From: Acidobacteria bacterium Mor1
GTDB lineage: Bacteria > Acidobacteriota > Polarisedimenticolia > Polarisedimenticolales > Polarisedimenticolaceae
DNA: 64,000 bases
Reading direction: 5' to 3'
NCBI GenBank assembly: GCA_001664505.1
Contig: CP011806.1
Coordinates: 2,221,661-2,285,660, forward strand
In this document: piece by piece, positions 55,293-63,998 of the stretch
Layout of the letters: every line of letters starts with the position of its first letter
Numbering within the stretch: position 1 is the first letter of the stretch
Notes under the pieces: generated by a model
Databases searched by the model: none
What the model was told of the DNA's origin: nothing
What the model saw: only the letters and a program-made list of their open reading frames with translations
Position numbers and translations under genes: made by a program

Positions 55293-56069
55293 ATGAAATT
55301 CACCTCGAACCGGGTCCTGGTACCCGTCCTGATCCTCATCGCCGTCGCGCTGCTGGCCTCCACGGTGATGGCCGCAGGCAAGGCACGCATCCGCTTCGAG
55401 GGCCTGACCCACGACTTCGGAGAGCTACGGGCCGACCAGAAGGTCGAGTTCGACTGGCCGTACCACAACGAGGGGGACGGTCCGCTCAAGATCTTGCGCA
55501 CCCGCTCCTCCTGCGGCTGCACCATGACCCTGCTCGACGGCGAGGTCATCGAGGCGGGCAAGACCGGGAAACTCAAGATCGCCTTCGACCCTGCGGGCCA
55601 GCACGGCTCGGTGACCAAGACCCTGTCGGTGGTGACCAACGATCCCGAGCGGCAGCGGGTGCTGTTGACGGTCAAGGCGAAGGTCCTTCCGGTGGATACC
55701 CCCACCGTCGAGGGAGACCATCCGCCGATCACCGGCCAGTCCCTGTTGATGGGCGACTGCGCCACCTGCCACGCCGCCCCCGCCGCGGACAAGAGCGGCG
55801 AAGAGCTGTACACGGCGATCTGCGCCATGTGCCACGGCGTCGACGGCACCGGCATCTCGGCACCGTCGCTGCGCCACCCGAGCTACCTGGAGTCGCGCTC
55901 GGACCAGGAGCTCAACGAGGGCATCGCCTTCGGCACGACCAACCCGCGGATGCCCGGCTTCGGGCAACTGATGGGCGGGCCGTTGACCGAAGATCAGATC
56001 GACACGCTGGTGAAGTTGTTGCGCAAGTGGGGACCGACCACCGACGACGGGTCGGCCTCGGGCGACTAG
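55293..56069 (+). CDS. DUF1573 domain fused to a cytochrome c domain
   Basis: A 258-residue exported protein with the start at 55293 and a signal peptide (LVPVLILIAVALLASTVMAA). Residues 30-135 form a DUF1573 immunoglobulin-like domain (LTHDFGELRADQKVEF, the Cys pair RSSCGCTM, AFDPAGQHGS). Residues 150-250 hold two CxxCH haem sites (CATCH and CAMCH) and a c-type pocket Met in NPRMPGFGQLMGG. It should act as an electron carrier in the periplasm. The gene is 21 bp before the GIY-YIG gene. Confidence 0.87.
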   Translation: MKFTSNRVLVPVLILIAVALLASTVMAAGKARIRFEGLTHDFGELRADQKVEFDWPYHNEGDGPLKILRTRSSCGCTMTLLDGEVIEAGKTGKLKIAFDPAGQHGSVTKTLSVVTNDPERQRVLLTVKAKVLPVDTPTVEGDHPPITGQSLLMGDCATCHAAPAADKSGEELYTAICAMCHGVDGTGISAPSLRHPSYLESRSDQELNEGIAFGTTNPRMPGFGQLMGGPLTEDQIDTLVKLLRKWGPTTDDGSASGD

Positions 56070-56090
56070 CGCCGACGGGGTTCGCCGCAC

Positions 56091-57512
56091 ATGGGCTCCA
56101 ATAGACCGACCTCCATCGTTGCGGAACGCGCGGTTCGCTACCTGCGCGACCACGTGGAGCCTGTCCAGAGCAAGGAGCTGGCCCACGAGCTGTTGTCGAC
56201 GAAGATCGCCGACGAGAGCATGGCCAGCCGGGTGCTCGAATCCGCCTTCGGCGGCGACCCGCGACTGGCCTACGGCAAGGGAGGCTGGAGCCGCACCCAG
56301 GGTGCGCGACCGTCGGGCCCGGCCGCGGCCGAGACTCCCCAGGAAGACGCCGACCGGGTGTTGCTCCTGCTGGAAGGAGATCGTCCCGCCCGTGGACGCC
56401 CCTGGGAGCTACTGCACCTGGCCGCGATTCGCCTTCACGGAGACATGGTCGTCGCGACCTGCGGCGGTGAGCCGGGGCCCGGCCCTGCAGGCAAGCGCCT
56501 GCGGCGGGTGCTCCAGGAGTTGCTCAACGATGCGGTCCCGGTGATGCACGACCCGCCGGGAGCCCTGGCCGCCCTCGAGCGTTTCCTCGGCGAACCGCTG
56601 GACCGGCCGCTTTCCCTGCGGCGCCTGGCCCATCAGCGCAAGGAACTGCCGGCGCACCACGATCTCGAAGCCTTGATGGCGTCCCTCGAGATGAGCTGGC
56701 GGGATACCGGCGACTCGCTGGAGTTGGCCGACACCCTGGACGAATGCCTCGAACGGCTGCGCCGTCCCGACGAGAGCCTGGACGACCTGCGGGCGGACCT
56801 CTATCGTCAGTCGCCGCCCATCGACTGGGCGCGCTACGACTTCGACCGGACCTTCCTGCGCAGCCTGCCCCGGGTGGCGGGCACCTACCGCTTCTACGAC
56901 GATCAGGGTGAGTTGCTCTACGCGGGCAAGTCGTCGAATCTCTACCGCCGGGTGGGCTCCTACTTCCGCGAGGGGCAGAACCGGCCGGCCAAGACCCAGA
57001 AGCTGCTGGATCAGCTGCACCGGATCGAAGTCGAACCGGTGGGCTCCGACCTGGAGGCGATGCTTCACGAGGCGGAGCTGATCCGTCAGCAGAACCCCAA
57101 GGCCAACGTCCAGCGCAAGATTCACCCCAGCGGCCGGGCGGGCTCACGCCTCGACTCGATCCTGATCCTCGAACCGGCGACGGAACCGGCGGTGCTGCGG
57201 GCGTTCCTCATCCGCGATGCGCGGCTGCTGGCCCGGGTGGCCATCGGCCCCCGCGGCGGCGGTTTGAAGCGAATCGAGCGCGTACTGGAAGACCATTTCT
57301 TCTCGGCCCCCGACGGGCCGTCCGATGCGGCCGACGGACCCGATCTCGACGTGGAGATCGTGGCCCGCTGGCTCGCCGCGAACCGGGATCGCGCGGTTGC
57401 CTTCGATCCCACCGATCTGCGCACGGCGCGGGAGGTCATCGGCCGGCTGCAGTGGTTCCTCAGCCACCAGTCCCCCTTCGACCCCGACGGCGCGCCCATC
57501 ACCAGCCGTTGA
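56091..57512 (+). CDS. GIY-YIG domain protein, UvrC-like N-terminal nuclease
   Basis: A 473-residue protein. The N-terminal 240 residues are of unknown function and include helical stretches. Residues 265-345 form a GIY-YIG domain with GTYRFYDDQGELLYAGKSSN, a catalytic Arg (LYRRVGSYF) and the UvrC-type Glu motif EAMLHEAELIRQQNPKANVQ. The rest (345-473) lacks the UvrC RNase-H half, so this is not a full UvrC. It may cut or repair DNA. It lies between the DUF1573-cytochrome gene and the CorC-like gene on the same strand. Confidence 0.85.
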   Translation: MGSNRPTSIVAERAVRYLRDHVEPVQSKELAHELLSTKIADESMASRVLESAFGGDPRLAYGKGGWSRTQGARPSGPAAAETPQEDADRVLLLLEGDRPARGRPWELLHLAAIRLHGDMVVATCGGEPGPGPAGKRLRRVLQELLNDAVPVMHDPPGALAALERFLGEPLDRPLSLRRLAHQRKELPAHHDLEALMASLEMSWRDTGDSLELADTLDECLERLRRPDESLDDLRADLYRQSPPIDWARYDFDRTFLRSLPRVAGTYRFYDDQGELLYAGKSSNLYRRVGSYFREGQNRPAKTQKLLDQLHRIEVEPVGSDLEAMLHEAELIRQQNPKANVQRKIHPSGRAGSRLDSILILEPATEPAVLRAFLIRDARLLARVAIGPRGGGLKRIERVLEDHFFSAPDGPSDAADGPDLDVEIVARWLAANRDRAVAFDPTDLRTAREVIGRLQWFLSHQSPFDPDGAPITSR

Positions 57513-57561
57513 ACGACGACCCCTACCCTCCTGAACCCGGCGCGCCCGGGACGGCTTGCCG

Positions 57562-58878
57562 ATGATCGACGCCCTTTATCTGGTGGCGGCGGTCCTGCTC
57601 GTCCTGCTGAACGCCTTCTTCGTCGCCACCGAATTTGCCATCGTCCGCGTGCGCAACACGCGACTGGACGAGATGGTGGAGTCCGGCGTCGCCCGGGCCG
57701 GCGCGGCCCGCGAGGTCACCCGCTCCCTCGACGCCATGCTCTCGGCCTGCCAGCTGGGGATCACCCTGGCGTCGCTGGGGCTCGGCTGGCTGGGTGAGCC
57801 CGCCTTCGCCCATCTGCTGGAGCCGCTGTTCGCCTCGATGGGCGCCATGAGCGAGGTCGCCGCCCACTCGGTGGCGGTGACGTTGGCGTTCATGATCATC
57901 ACCTTCCTGCACATCGTGTTCGGGGAGTTGGCGCCGAAGACCATCGCCATCGCGTATCCGGAGAAAACCACCCTCTGGATCGCCTGGCCGATCCGCTTCT
58001 TCCACCGGGTGCTCTACCCGTTCATCTGGGCGCTCAACGGCACCGCCAACTGGTCGGTGCGGCTGATGGGACTGGAACCCAACGCCGAGTTCAGCCGGGC
58101 CCACAGCGAAGCCGAGCTGCGCATGGTGCTGGAGCAGAGCCACCAGGGCGGGCACCTGAGCGAGTCGCACAAGGGCCTGCTGGTCAAGGCGTTGGACTTC
58201 CCCAACCACCCGGCGCGCCAGATCATGGTGCCCCGCACCGACATCGTCTACATCGACGTAACCCATTCCATCGACGAGATCCGCCGCACCGTGCGGCGCA
58301 GCGGCCACACCCGCTACCCGGTCTGCGAGGGGGATCTGGACAAGGTGGTCGGCATCCTGCACATCAAAGATCTTTTCCTGGCCGACGAACCCGACGACAT
58401 CCTCAAGATCATGCGGGAACCGGTGTTCGTTCCCGAGTCGATCCAGGTCGGCGCGCTGCTGGAGCGGTTCCAGAACGAGCGCCGGCATCTGTGCATCGTG
58501 CTCGACGAGTACGGCGGTACTTCCGGCATCGTCACCATCGAAGATGTAATCGAGGAGCTGACCGGCGAGATCCAGGACGAGCACGACCACGAGACCCCCA
58601 AGGTGCGGCCGCTCTCCGACGGCCGGCTGTCGGTGGACGCCGCCTACCCCACCGACGAGCTGGAGGAGGAGTTGGGACTCGAGGGCAGCGCCGACGACGA
58701 GGACGTCGAGGAGGTCGACACCCTGGGCGGGCTGGTGGTGACCAAGCTCGGCCGCCTGGCCCGGCCCGGCGACGCCGTGGAGCTGGCCGGCCGCCGGATC
58801 GAGGTCAGCCGGGTGCGTGGACGCCGCATCGTGCGCTTGATCGTGCACCCCGCGGTGCAGGACGAAACCGCCGTTTGA
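57562..58878 (+). CDS. CNNM/CorC-type transporter (hemolysin family)
   Basis: A 438-residue membrane protein. The N-terminal DUF21/CNNM domain has about four membrane helices (LYLVAAVLLVLLNAFFVATE, SVAVTLAFMIITFLHIVFG). Two CBS domains follow (MVPRTDIVYIDVTHSIDEIR and LDEYGGTSGIVTIEDVIEEL), and a CorC_HlyC domain ends it. Family members move or sense Mg2+ or Co2+. I use ATG 57562; the frame continues to TTG 57556. It is followed by fur. Confidence 0.9.
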   Translation: MIDALYLVAAVLLVLLNAFFVATEFAIVRVRNTRLDEMVESGVARAGAAREVTRSLDAMLSACQLGITLASLGLGWLGEPAFAHLLEPLFASMGAMSEVAAHSVAVTLAFMIITFLHIVFGELAPKTIAIAYPEKTTLWIAWPIRFFHRVLYPFIWALNGTANWSVRLMGLEPNAEFSRAHSEAELRMVLEQSHQGGHLSESHKGLLVKALDFPNHPARQIMVPRTDIVYIDVTHSIDEIRRTVRRSGHTRYPVCEGDLDKVVGILHIKDLFLADEPDDILKIMREPVFVPESIQVGALLERFQNERRHLCIVLDEYGGTSGIVTIEDVIEELTGEIQDEHDHETPKVRPLSDGRLSVDAAYPTDELEEELGLEGSADDEDVEEVDTLGGLVVTKLGRLARPGDAVELAGRRIEVSRVRGRRIVRLIVHPAVQDETAV

Positions 58879-58927
58879 CAGGCCGCCCCCGGGGGCCTAG
58901 CGTGGGGGCACGCGCGGGAGACCGGAC

Positions 58928-59398
58928 ATGTCCGACAAGCAGCAAGAACCCCTTCTCGACCGGATGCAGGCCAAGGGCCTGCGCATCACCGACCAGCGGC
59001 GCGCCATCGCCGAACTGCTGGAGGAGGCCGAGGAGCACCTCAACGCCGACCAGGTGTTCGAGCTGGCTCAGAAACGGGACCCGGGCATCCACCGGGCCAC
59101 GGTCTACCGCACCCTCAACACCCTGAAGAAGATGGGCCTGATCGACGAGCTCGATCTGATGCACGTGACCGGCGACCGGCACTTCTACGAGGTGCGCCCC
59201 TCGACCTTCCACATCCATCTGGTCTGCATGCGTTGCGGCGACGTGGCCGAGCCCGACGGCCCGTTCTGGGAAGAGCTGAAGAGCCGGGTGCTGCGCGAGA
59301 CCGGCTTCCGTCCCGAGGCGGTACGCATGGAGATGGGCGGACACTGCTCCACCTGCCAGGCCGAGATGGCCGACGCACCCAAGGCGGCGGAAGGCTAG
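58928..59398 (+). CDS. Fur-family metalloregulator
   Basis: A 156-residue protein with GGAG seven bases before ATG 58928. It has the Fur DNA-binding half (KGLRITDQRRAIAELLEEAE, HRATVYRTLNTLKKMGLIDE), the central His-rich metal site (HFYEVRPSTFHIHLVC) and the structural zinc Cys4 set (CMRC and CSTC). It may sense iron, zinc or peroxide (PerR type); the sensor ligands do not settle which. The CorC-like gene just upstream is a possible target. Confidence 0.92.
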   Translation: MSDKQQEPLLDRMQAKGLRITDQRRAIAELLEEAEEHLNADQVFELAQKRDPGIHRATVYRTLNTLKKMGLIDELDLMHVTGDRHFYEVRPSTFHIHLVCMRCGDVAEPDGPFWEELKSRVLRETGFRPEAVRMEMGGHCSTCQAEMADAPKAAEG

Positions 59399-59477
59399 CG
59401 CCTTCGGCGAGCGACTCACCTTCTGGCTCAAGGTCTCCCGGCCGGGCCTCTGGTTCCAGACACTGTGGCTCTACACG

Positions 59478-60269
59478 GTGCCCCTCGCCGCGGGTATCGA
59501 CTGGCGCACGCCCGCCTTCTGGCTGGGCCTGATCTACGTCACCTGGCCGCTGAACCTGTTGGTCTACGGCTGGAACGACATCGTCGACGAGGAGATCGAC
59601 CGGGCCAACCCGCGCAAGGACAGCTGGCTCTTCGGCGCGCGAGGCTCGAGCCGGCAACTCGCCTCGCTTCCGCCGCTGATCGGCGGCGTCACCCTGCCCT
59701 TCGGCGCAGCGCTGACCTGGTTCGGCGGCATCTGGACCCTCGCGTCGCTGACGGGGATCGTCCTGGCCAACGGCCTGTACAACGCGCGCATCGGGGGTCT
59801 CAGGGGGCGCCCACCGCTGGATCTGGTCAACTGCCTGGGCTACCTGCTGGTGCTGGAGCTCTCGCTGCGCCTCAACGACGCGTCCCCCCTTCCGTGGCAG
59901 ACCTTCGCCTACCTCGGACTCTTCTGCGTTCACGCTCAGCTGGTCGGCCAGGTGATGGACTACTACTGCGACAAGGCGGCGGGCCGCCGGACCAGCTGCA
60001 CGCGGTTGGGCATCCTGCCGACGAAGGGGCTGATCATCCTGCTGGTCGCAGGCGAAGGGGTGATGCTGGCGACCCTCTTCGGCGACCTGATCCTCGGCGG
60101 CATGCTGCTGGCTGGCTCGGCCTTCCTGATCTTCGACGCCCTGATCTACGGACGCGACCGTCAGTACTCGGTGGCCGAATTCCGGCTGGCGGGGCTGGGA
60201 ATGAACGCCGCCGGGTTCGTCAGCATGATCTGGGTCTGGTTCTCGGGCAGCCTGGTGCGGCTGGTCTAG
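59478..60269 (+). CDS. UbiA-family prenyltransferase; start uncertain
   Basis: A membrane prenyltransferase of at least 263 residues. It has the Asp-rich motif NDIVDEEIDRANPRKD, a second motif in GQVMDYYCDKAAGRRTSC, and seven to nine helices. The first standard start is GTG 59478, but similarity to family N-termini (FWLKVSRPGLWFQTLWLY) already begins about 21 codons earlier, where the frame is open but has no ATG, GTG or TTG. A CTG start, a frameshift with the end of fur or an undetected sequence error are possible. Its substrate could be a quinone or haem precursor. Confidence 0.85.
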   Translation: MPLAAGIDWRTPAFWLGLIYVTWPLNLLVYGWNDIVDEEIDRANPRKDSWLFGARGSSRQLASLPPLIGGVTLPFGAALTWFGGIWTLASLTGIVLANGLYNARIGGLRGRPPLDLVNCLGYLLVLELSLRLNDASPLPWQTFAYLGLFCVHAQLVGQVMDYYCDKAAGRRTSCTRLGILPTKGLIILLVAGEGVMLATLFGDLILGGMLLAGSAFLIFDALIYGRDRQYSVAEFRLAGLGMNAAGFVSMIWVWFSGSLVRLV

Positions 60270-60460
60270 CCTGCGGCCTGGAGCTCCGGCTCGTGACGCT
60301 CGTCTCGAGCTTCCAACGCTCGCACGCGGCGGCGCGCGGTCTCGAGGCGATCGGCCCGCTCCTCGCGGATTTGACCCTCGGTAGAGTCTACCCAGGAGCA
60401 GAAGTCGGTCCAGAGGTTGTCGAGTGGATGCCGGTTCTTGGTCGCGTGGTGAATCGCCAT
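60266..60460 (-). CDS. Small coiled-coil-like hypothetical protein
   Basis: A 64-residue frame from ATG 60460 with GGAGAG upstream. Charged heptad-like sequence (REERADRLETARRRVRALEA) suggests a short coiled coil. It overlaps the stop of the UbiA gene by four bases. No family is recognised. It is probably real because of the ribosome site, but the function is unknown. Confidence 0.5.
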   Translation of the reverse strand: MAIHHATKNRHPLDNLWTDFCSWVDSTEGQIREERADRLETARRRVRALEARDERHEPELQAAG

Positions 60461-60762
60461 GTCGCTCTCCGAGGCTGAAAGGAAAGGACCCTACCCCCGG
60501 AGCAAAAGTAAGCCGCGCCCTGCCCTTCGGTCTATTCGATAATGGCGAAACGGTCCATCGGGATTTCCGAACGATACGGCGAGTACGAAGGCGGCACCTA
60601 TCCGTGAGTCTCTGGGTTCAATCCCCATGGTGCGCGGTGTGGGGCGTGCTACATTCCGGACAAATCGGGCTCTCGACCAGCTTTGTTTGCTTCGGGCACC
60701 GCGCCCCCGTGGGCCGTCGCACCTGATCCTGAGCCGCCTACTCGAAACGGAGGAATCCGCTG
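60461..60762. other. 300-bp intergenic stretch before the SIR2 gene
   Basis: No supported gene. The only notable element is GGGTTCAATCCCC at 60614-60626, which looks like a tRNA T-arm, but no acceptor, D or anticodon arms surround it. Composition becomes AT-richer toward the SIR2 gene. Confidence 0.5.
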
Positions 60763-61803
60763 ATGATATTGATCTTTGCCGGTGCTGGCGCATCGACAGC
60801 TCTGAACCCGGCTAAGTACCCAACTACGGAACAGTACTTCCAGCGACTTCCCGATGGAATCGCCAGAGATCCGCTGTTCAGTCTCGTGACGGACTACTTC
60901 GAATCAGTAGGTGAATCGACTCCAGATATCGAACAGGTCCTCTGGGAGCTTGCGGACTTGTCGAGGGCTCTTCAACAGCTCGCAAGTACACGCCAACTAC
61001 TCGGGTACGCGTTCGACCAGAACCGCTTGGGGGCTGCCGCACGGACCTCTGGTGATACCCACACAGCACATAGCAAGGCGCCTCAGTGGGCCCGACAAAC
61101 TGAGTCGCTCCGCCAGCGAATCCACGAGCATGTCTACGATCTCTACGGAGAGGAGCCTACGTCCGAGGAAATCGGCAGCACGTGGGGGCCACTGATAGAC
61201 AAGCTTCTGTCACTGCATGCCAACGTACAGGTTTTCACAACAAACTACGACACGGTTCTGGAGGACTCGCTAGAGGCAGTCGCTGAAGCCAATCCGAATC
61301 ACCCGCGAGTCGAGACCGGAGCGGCTGGCCCCCATCATCGACCTAGGCTGAGCCTAAGACATTGGACAAACGCCTCCTTATCCCAGCCCGGAGGACTGTT
61401 GACGAAACTCCATGGATCCGTCGACTGGAGCTGGGATCAACAACTCATATCTACCGGCAACCGAATCTACAAGGGCGACCACAAAAAGCACGTCATCGTC
61501 TATCCAGGCTACAAAGGCGAAGCCGAGGACACGCCCTTCCGCGAGTTCCATCGCCACTTCGAACGATCACTCGAGAATGCCAAGGCCATGCTGTTCGTCG
61601 GCTATGCGTTTCGAGACCCATACCTCAACCAAGCTATTCAAAGGTACCGCAACAAGGACTCCCCTTGCCTGGTAGTCAACCCTCAAGAGGATCTCTCAGT
61701 CCCCTTCGAAGAAGGGAGCTACTTTCATCACGCGAAGGGGTTCGCGGGCGAGGTTATCCACCACCCTTTCTTCACCAGCCTAGTCAACGCGATCCACTCC
61801 TAG
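60763..61803 (+). CDS. SIR2-domain protein, candidate antiphage NADase
   Basis: A 346-residue protein with CGGAGGA eight bases before its ATG. It keeps the sirtuin NAD-binding core: GAGAS (residues 7-11), the TTNYD motif (N161), the His217 in KLHGSVDW, and VGYAFRD. There is no zinc-ribbon Cys set, as in stand-alone bacterial SIR2 domains of defence genes (ThsA-like, SIR2-type abortive infection proteins), which deplete NAD on phage attack. Codon use is visibly less GC-rich at third positions than the neighbours, which suggests transfer. It stands alone with no partner gene. Confidence 0.85.
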   Translation: MILIFAGAGASTALNPAKYPTTEQYFQRLPDGIARDPLFSLVTDYFESVGESTPDIEQVLWELADLSRALQQLASTRQLLGYAFDQNRLGAAARTSGDTHTAHSKAPQWARQTESLRQRIHEHVYDLYGEEPTSEEIGSTWGPLIDKLLSLHANVQVFTTNYDTVLEDSLEAVAEANPNHPRVETGAAGPHHRPRLSLRHWTNASLSQPGGLLTKLHGSVDWSWDQQLISTGNRIYKGDHKKHVIVYPGYKGEAEDTPFREFHRHFERSLENAKAMLFVGYAFRDPYLNQAIQRYRNKDSPCLVVNPQEDLSVPFEEGSYFHHAKGFAGEVIHHPFFTSLVNAIHS

Positions 61804-61847
61804 ACCATGTCGCGACATGCTCTCGTGTGTTGCGCTGGTGGCCGCGG

Positions 61848-63644
61848 CTACTCGGCGAAGAACCAGAAGTTCCCGTCACCCCGGGGCACGTCGACGGTCA
61901 CGTCGCCGTAGCCCGGGATCGTGATCGTGGTCGCCGGCCGGGCCGCCAGCGGCGCGTAGGCGAAGAGCATCCACTCCCGGTTCGGCGCCTCGCCGAGCAC
62001 CAAGGCCAGGGCCCAGACCGGAATCTCGTCGGTGTTGGCCCAGGGATGGGCCGGGTTGACGTCGGCGTCGAGGATGTAGTTCCGGTCGACCTCGGTGTCG
62101 GTGTACCCGGGGACCAGGTTCGCCTGCCAGTGGTGGGGCCGCGGGTTGGGAACCACCTCCCCCTTGCGCCAGAAACGCTCGAGGTCGGGGTCGGTGTGCA
62201 CTTCGAGCACCGCGTCGAGCAAGGCCTCCCAGTAGGTCACGTAGGGCGTCCGGTCCTCGTTCGATTTCCGGAACTCGCGCAGCACTCTCGGCCGGGACAT
62301 CCACAGCCCGTAGCGCACGTAACCCTTGTAGCGCAGCTCGTCGTAGAACTGGGTCTTGACGAAGCGGTACCAGTTGTGGCGCTGGGTGCCCCCGTCGTAG
62401 AGCGAGAACTCCCAGAAGTAGTCCGGCGTGTCGAGGTAGGCCTCGTCGAGGATGAAATTCCAGTTGGAGGCCACGGCGTGGGGAGAGTTGGCCTGGTAGT
62501 CGGTCTCGTTGTGCACGGTGGCGTCGCCGAACACGTAGTAGCTGGGCGAACCGTTGACCACCCGGGGCCAGGAAGAGAAGCGGCCGTCGAAGTGCAGACT
62601 GCGGCTGTCCCAGCCGCTCCAGTTGCCGTACTTGCCCCGGCCGAAGGCGGTGTAGCAGACCGGAATGCTGATCTCTTGCCAGTTGTTCGAAAGTTCCGCC
62701 CTGAGCGCGTTCCACAGCGCGCCGTCCCGGGCAACCCAGCCATTGCCGACGATGCGCCGCTTGTCCTCGTCGCTCGTAGTGCCGGCGCCGTGGTTCTGCA
62801 CGAAGCGCCAGGAAGTCTCGGCATTTTTCCAGCGCAGCCGCGGCTGCTCGAAGTTGTTGACCCACAGCACCAGCGGCGGCTCGGGATAGATCGCCATCAT
62901 CTCGTCGACGGCGTCGAGCTGCCCCCATTCGGTGCCGGCTTGCTGCCAGGGCCCGATCGGACCTTCCGGGTCGGTCATGCCGATGATCGTCGTACCGTCG
63001 GCCGCGTCGATCACGTTGGGGTTCTCTGCCGGCGGCAAATCGAAGTACTGGGGGTCGTCGGTGAACGGGCGATCCCACTGGGTGAAGACCACCGAGAAGG
63101 GAATGCCGAGATCCCGGGCGCGCTCCAGGCGTTGGTAGTAGGACGCAGGCTCCCGCGGAAAGGTCGGATGCCAGAGGTAGAACGCGGGGATCACCGGGTA
63201 GCCGGCATCGAGATAGTCCATCACGAAGTCGGGGTCCCAACCGGGGCGGCCGCTGGACGGACGGCCGGGGTTCCAGTGCGCCGCGATCGGCAGCGCCCGG
63301 CCGGCGGGATCGCCGTTGGGCCGGGTCATCTCGATGGTGACCGCCTCGAGGATCGTCGGCTCGCGGGTGCCGACTTTGTAGAACCAGAGCGCCCCGGCGG
63401 GCGGGTCGTCGCCGATGCTGCGCAGCCGGGTCTCACCGACCTCGTTGGCCGCCAGGGTCACCGTCGCCGGATCGGAGGAGCGGAACAACTCGAACATCGG
63501 ATCGCCGCCGGTCCACTGGATCCGGACCGAGCCCGGGTCCGCCCCCGGATCGACCCGGAGGTCGACGGGCGGAACCTGACCGAGCGTGGCGGTCGTCGCG
63601 ATCGCAAGGAGCGCCGCGGAGAGCATCAGACGGCGACGGTTCAT
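61848..63644 (-). CDS. Large secreted protein of unknown function
   Basis: A 598-residue protein with a signal peptide (LMLSAALLAIATTATLGQ). The N-terminus has a short fibronectin-like stretch (VRIQWTGGDPMFELFR). The rest alternates helices and strands in a barrel-like pattern (AGYPVIPAFYLWHPTF, IPFSVVFTQWDRPF, SNNWQEISIPVCYTAFG). A glycoside-hydrolase-like TIM barrel is a plausible reading, but no catalytic motif is certain. The ending (TITIPGYGDVTVDVPRG) is a beta domain. It is convergent with the SIR2 gene. Confidence 0.75.
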   Translation of the reverse strand: MNRRRLMLSAALLAIATTATLGQVPPVDLRVDPGADPGSVRIQWTGGDPMFELFRSSDPATVTLAANEVGETRLRSIGDDPPAGALWFYKVGTREPTILEAVTIEMTRPNGDPAGRALPIAAHWNPGRPSSGRPGWDPDFVMDYLDAGYPVIPAFYLWHPTFPREPASYYQRLERARDLGIPFSVVFTQWDRPFTDDPQYFDLPPAENPNVIDAADGTTIIGMTDPEGPIGPWQQAGTEWGQLDAVDEMMAIYPEPPLVLWVNNFEQPRLRWKNAETSWRFVQNHGAGTTSDEDKRRIVGNGWVARDGALWNALRAELSNNWQEISIPVCYTAFGRGKYGNWSGWDSRSLHFDGRFSSWPRVVNGSPSYYVFGDATVHNETDYQANSPHAVASNWNFILDEAYLDTPDYFWEFSLYDGGTQRHNWYRFVKTQFYDELRYKGYVRYGLWMSRPRVLREFRKSNEDRTPYVTYWEALLDAVLEVHTDPDLERFWRKGEVVPNPRPHHWQANLVPGYTDTEVDRNYILDADVNPAHPWANTDEIPVWALALVLGEAPNREWMLFAYAPLAARPATTITIPGYGDVTVDVPRGDGNFWFFAE

Positions 63645-63689
63645 GCCCTGAACATACCGCGAAACCGGCGGAACGTGTCCCGATAGGTC

Positions 63690-63998
63690 TCAGCCGTAGG
63701 GATTGAGGGTCGGGAGCATCGGCTCGCCGAGCACCACGGCGGCGATCCCGAGACTCACGGCGAACCAGGCCAGTCCGTAGTCCCGCCAGCCCAGTTCCAA
63801 GCGGGAACCCGCCCGGAGGGTCAGCGAGAGAAGCAGCAACACCACCAGGATATGCAGCGTCCACGGCCCGACGCCCAGCCACTCCCCGACCCGCGCCTCG
63901 TCGTTGGGATTGCCGATGCTGACGAAGGCGGCCATGATCCGCATCATGAGCGCCGAGAAGACGAAGGCGAACGCGGTGTTCGTCTTGCGCTTGACCAC
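63690..63998 (-). CDS. Small membrane protein, probably cut by the window edge
   Basis: At least 102 residues ending at 63690, opening with GTG 63998 two bases from the window end, so the true start may lie outside. Three hydrophobic helices (TAFAFVFSALMMRIMAAFV, LHILVVLLLLSLTL, YGLAWFAVSLGIAAVVLG) indicate an inner-membrane protein. The function is unknown. Confidence 0.6.
   Translation of the reverse strand: MVKRKTNTAFAFVFSALMMRIMAAFVSIGNPNDEARVGEWLGVGPWTLHILVVLLLLSLTLRAGSRLELGWRDYGLAWFAVSLGIAAVVLGEPMLPTLNPYG

Noticed and set aside
58883..58894. The palindrome GCCCCCGGGGGC between the CorC-like and fur genes.
   Set aside because: It may be a weak terminator, but it has no loop or T run, and such GC palindromes are expected at this base composition.
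60600..60640. A tRNA-like T-arm (GGGTTCAATCCCC) before the SIR2 gene, as a possible attachment site.
   Set aside because: No matching acceptor stem, D-arm or anticodon arm lies upstream, and no repeat of the motif follows the SIR2 gene, so it is not called as a tRNA or att site.
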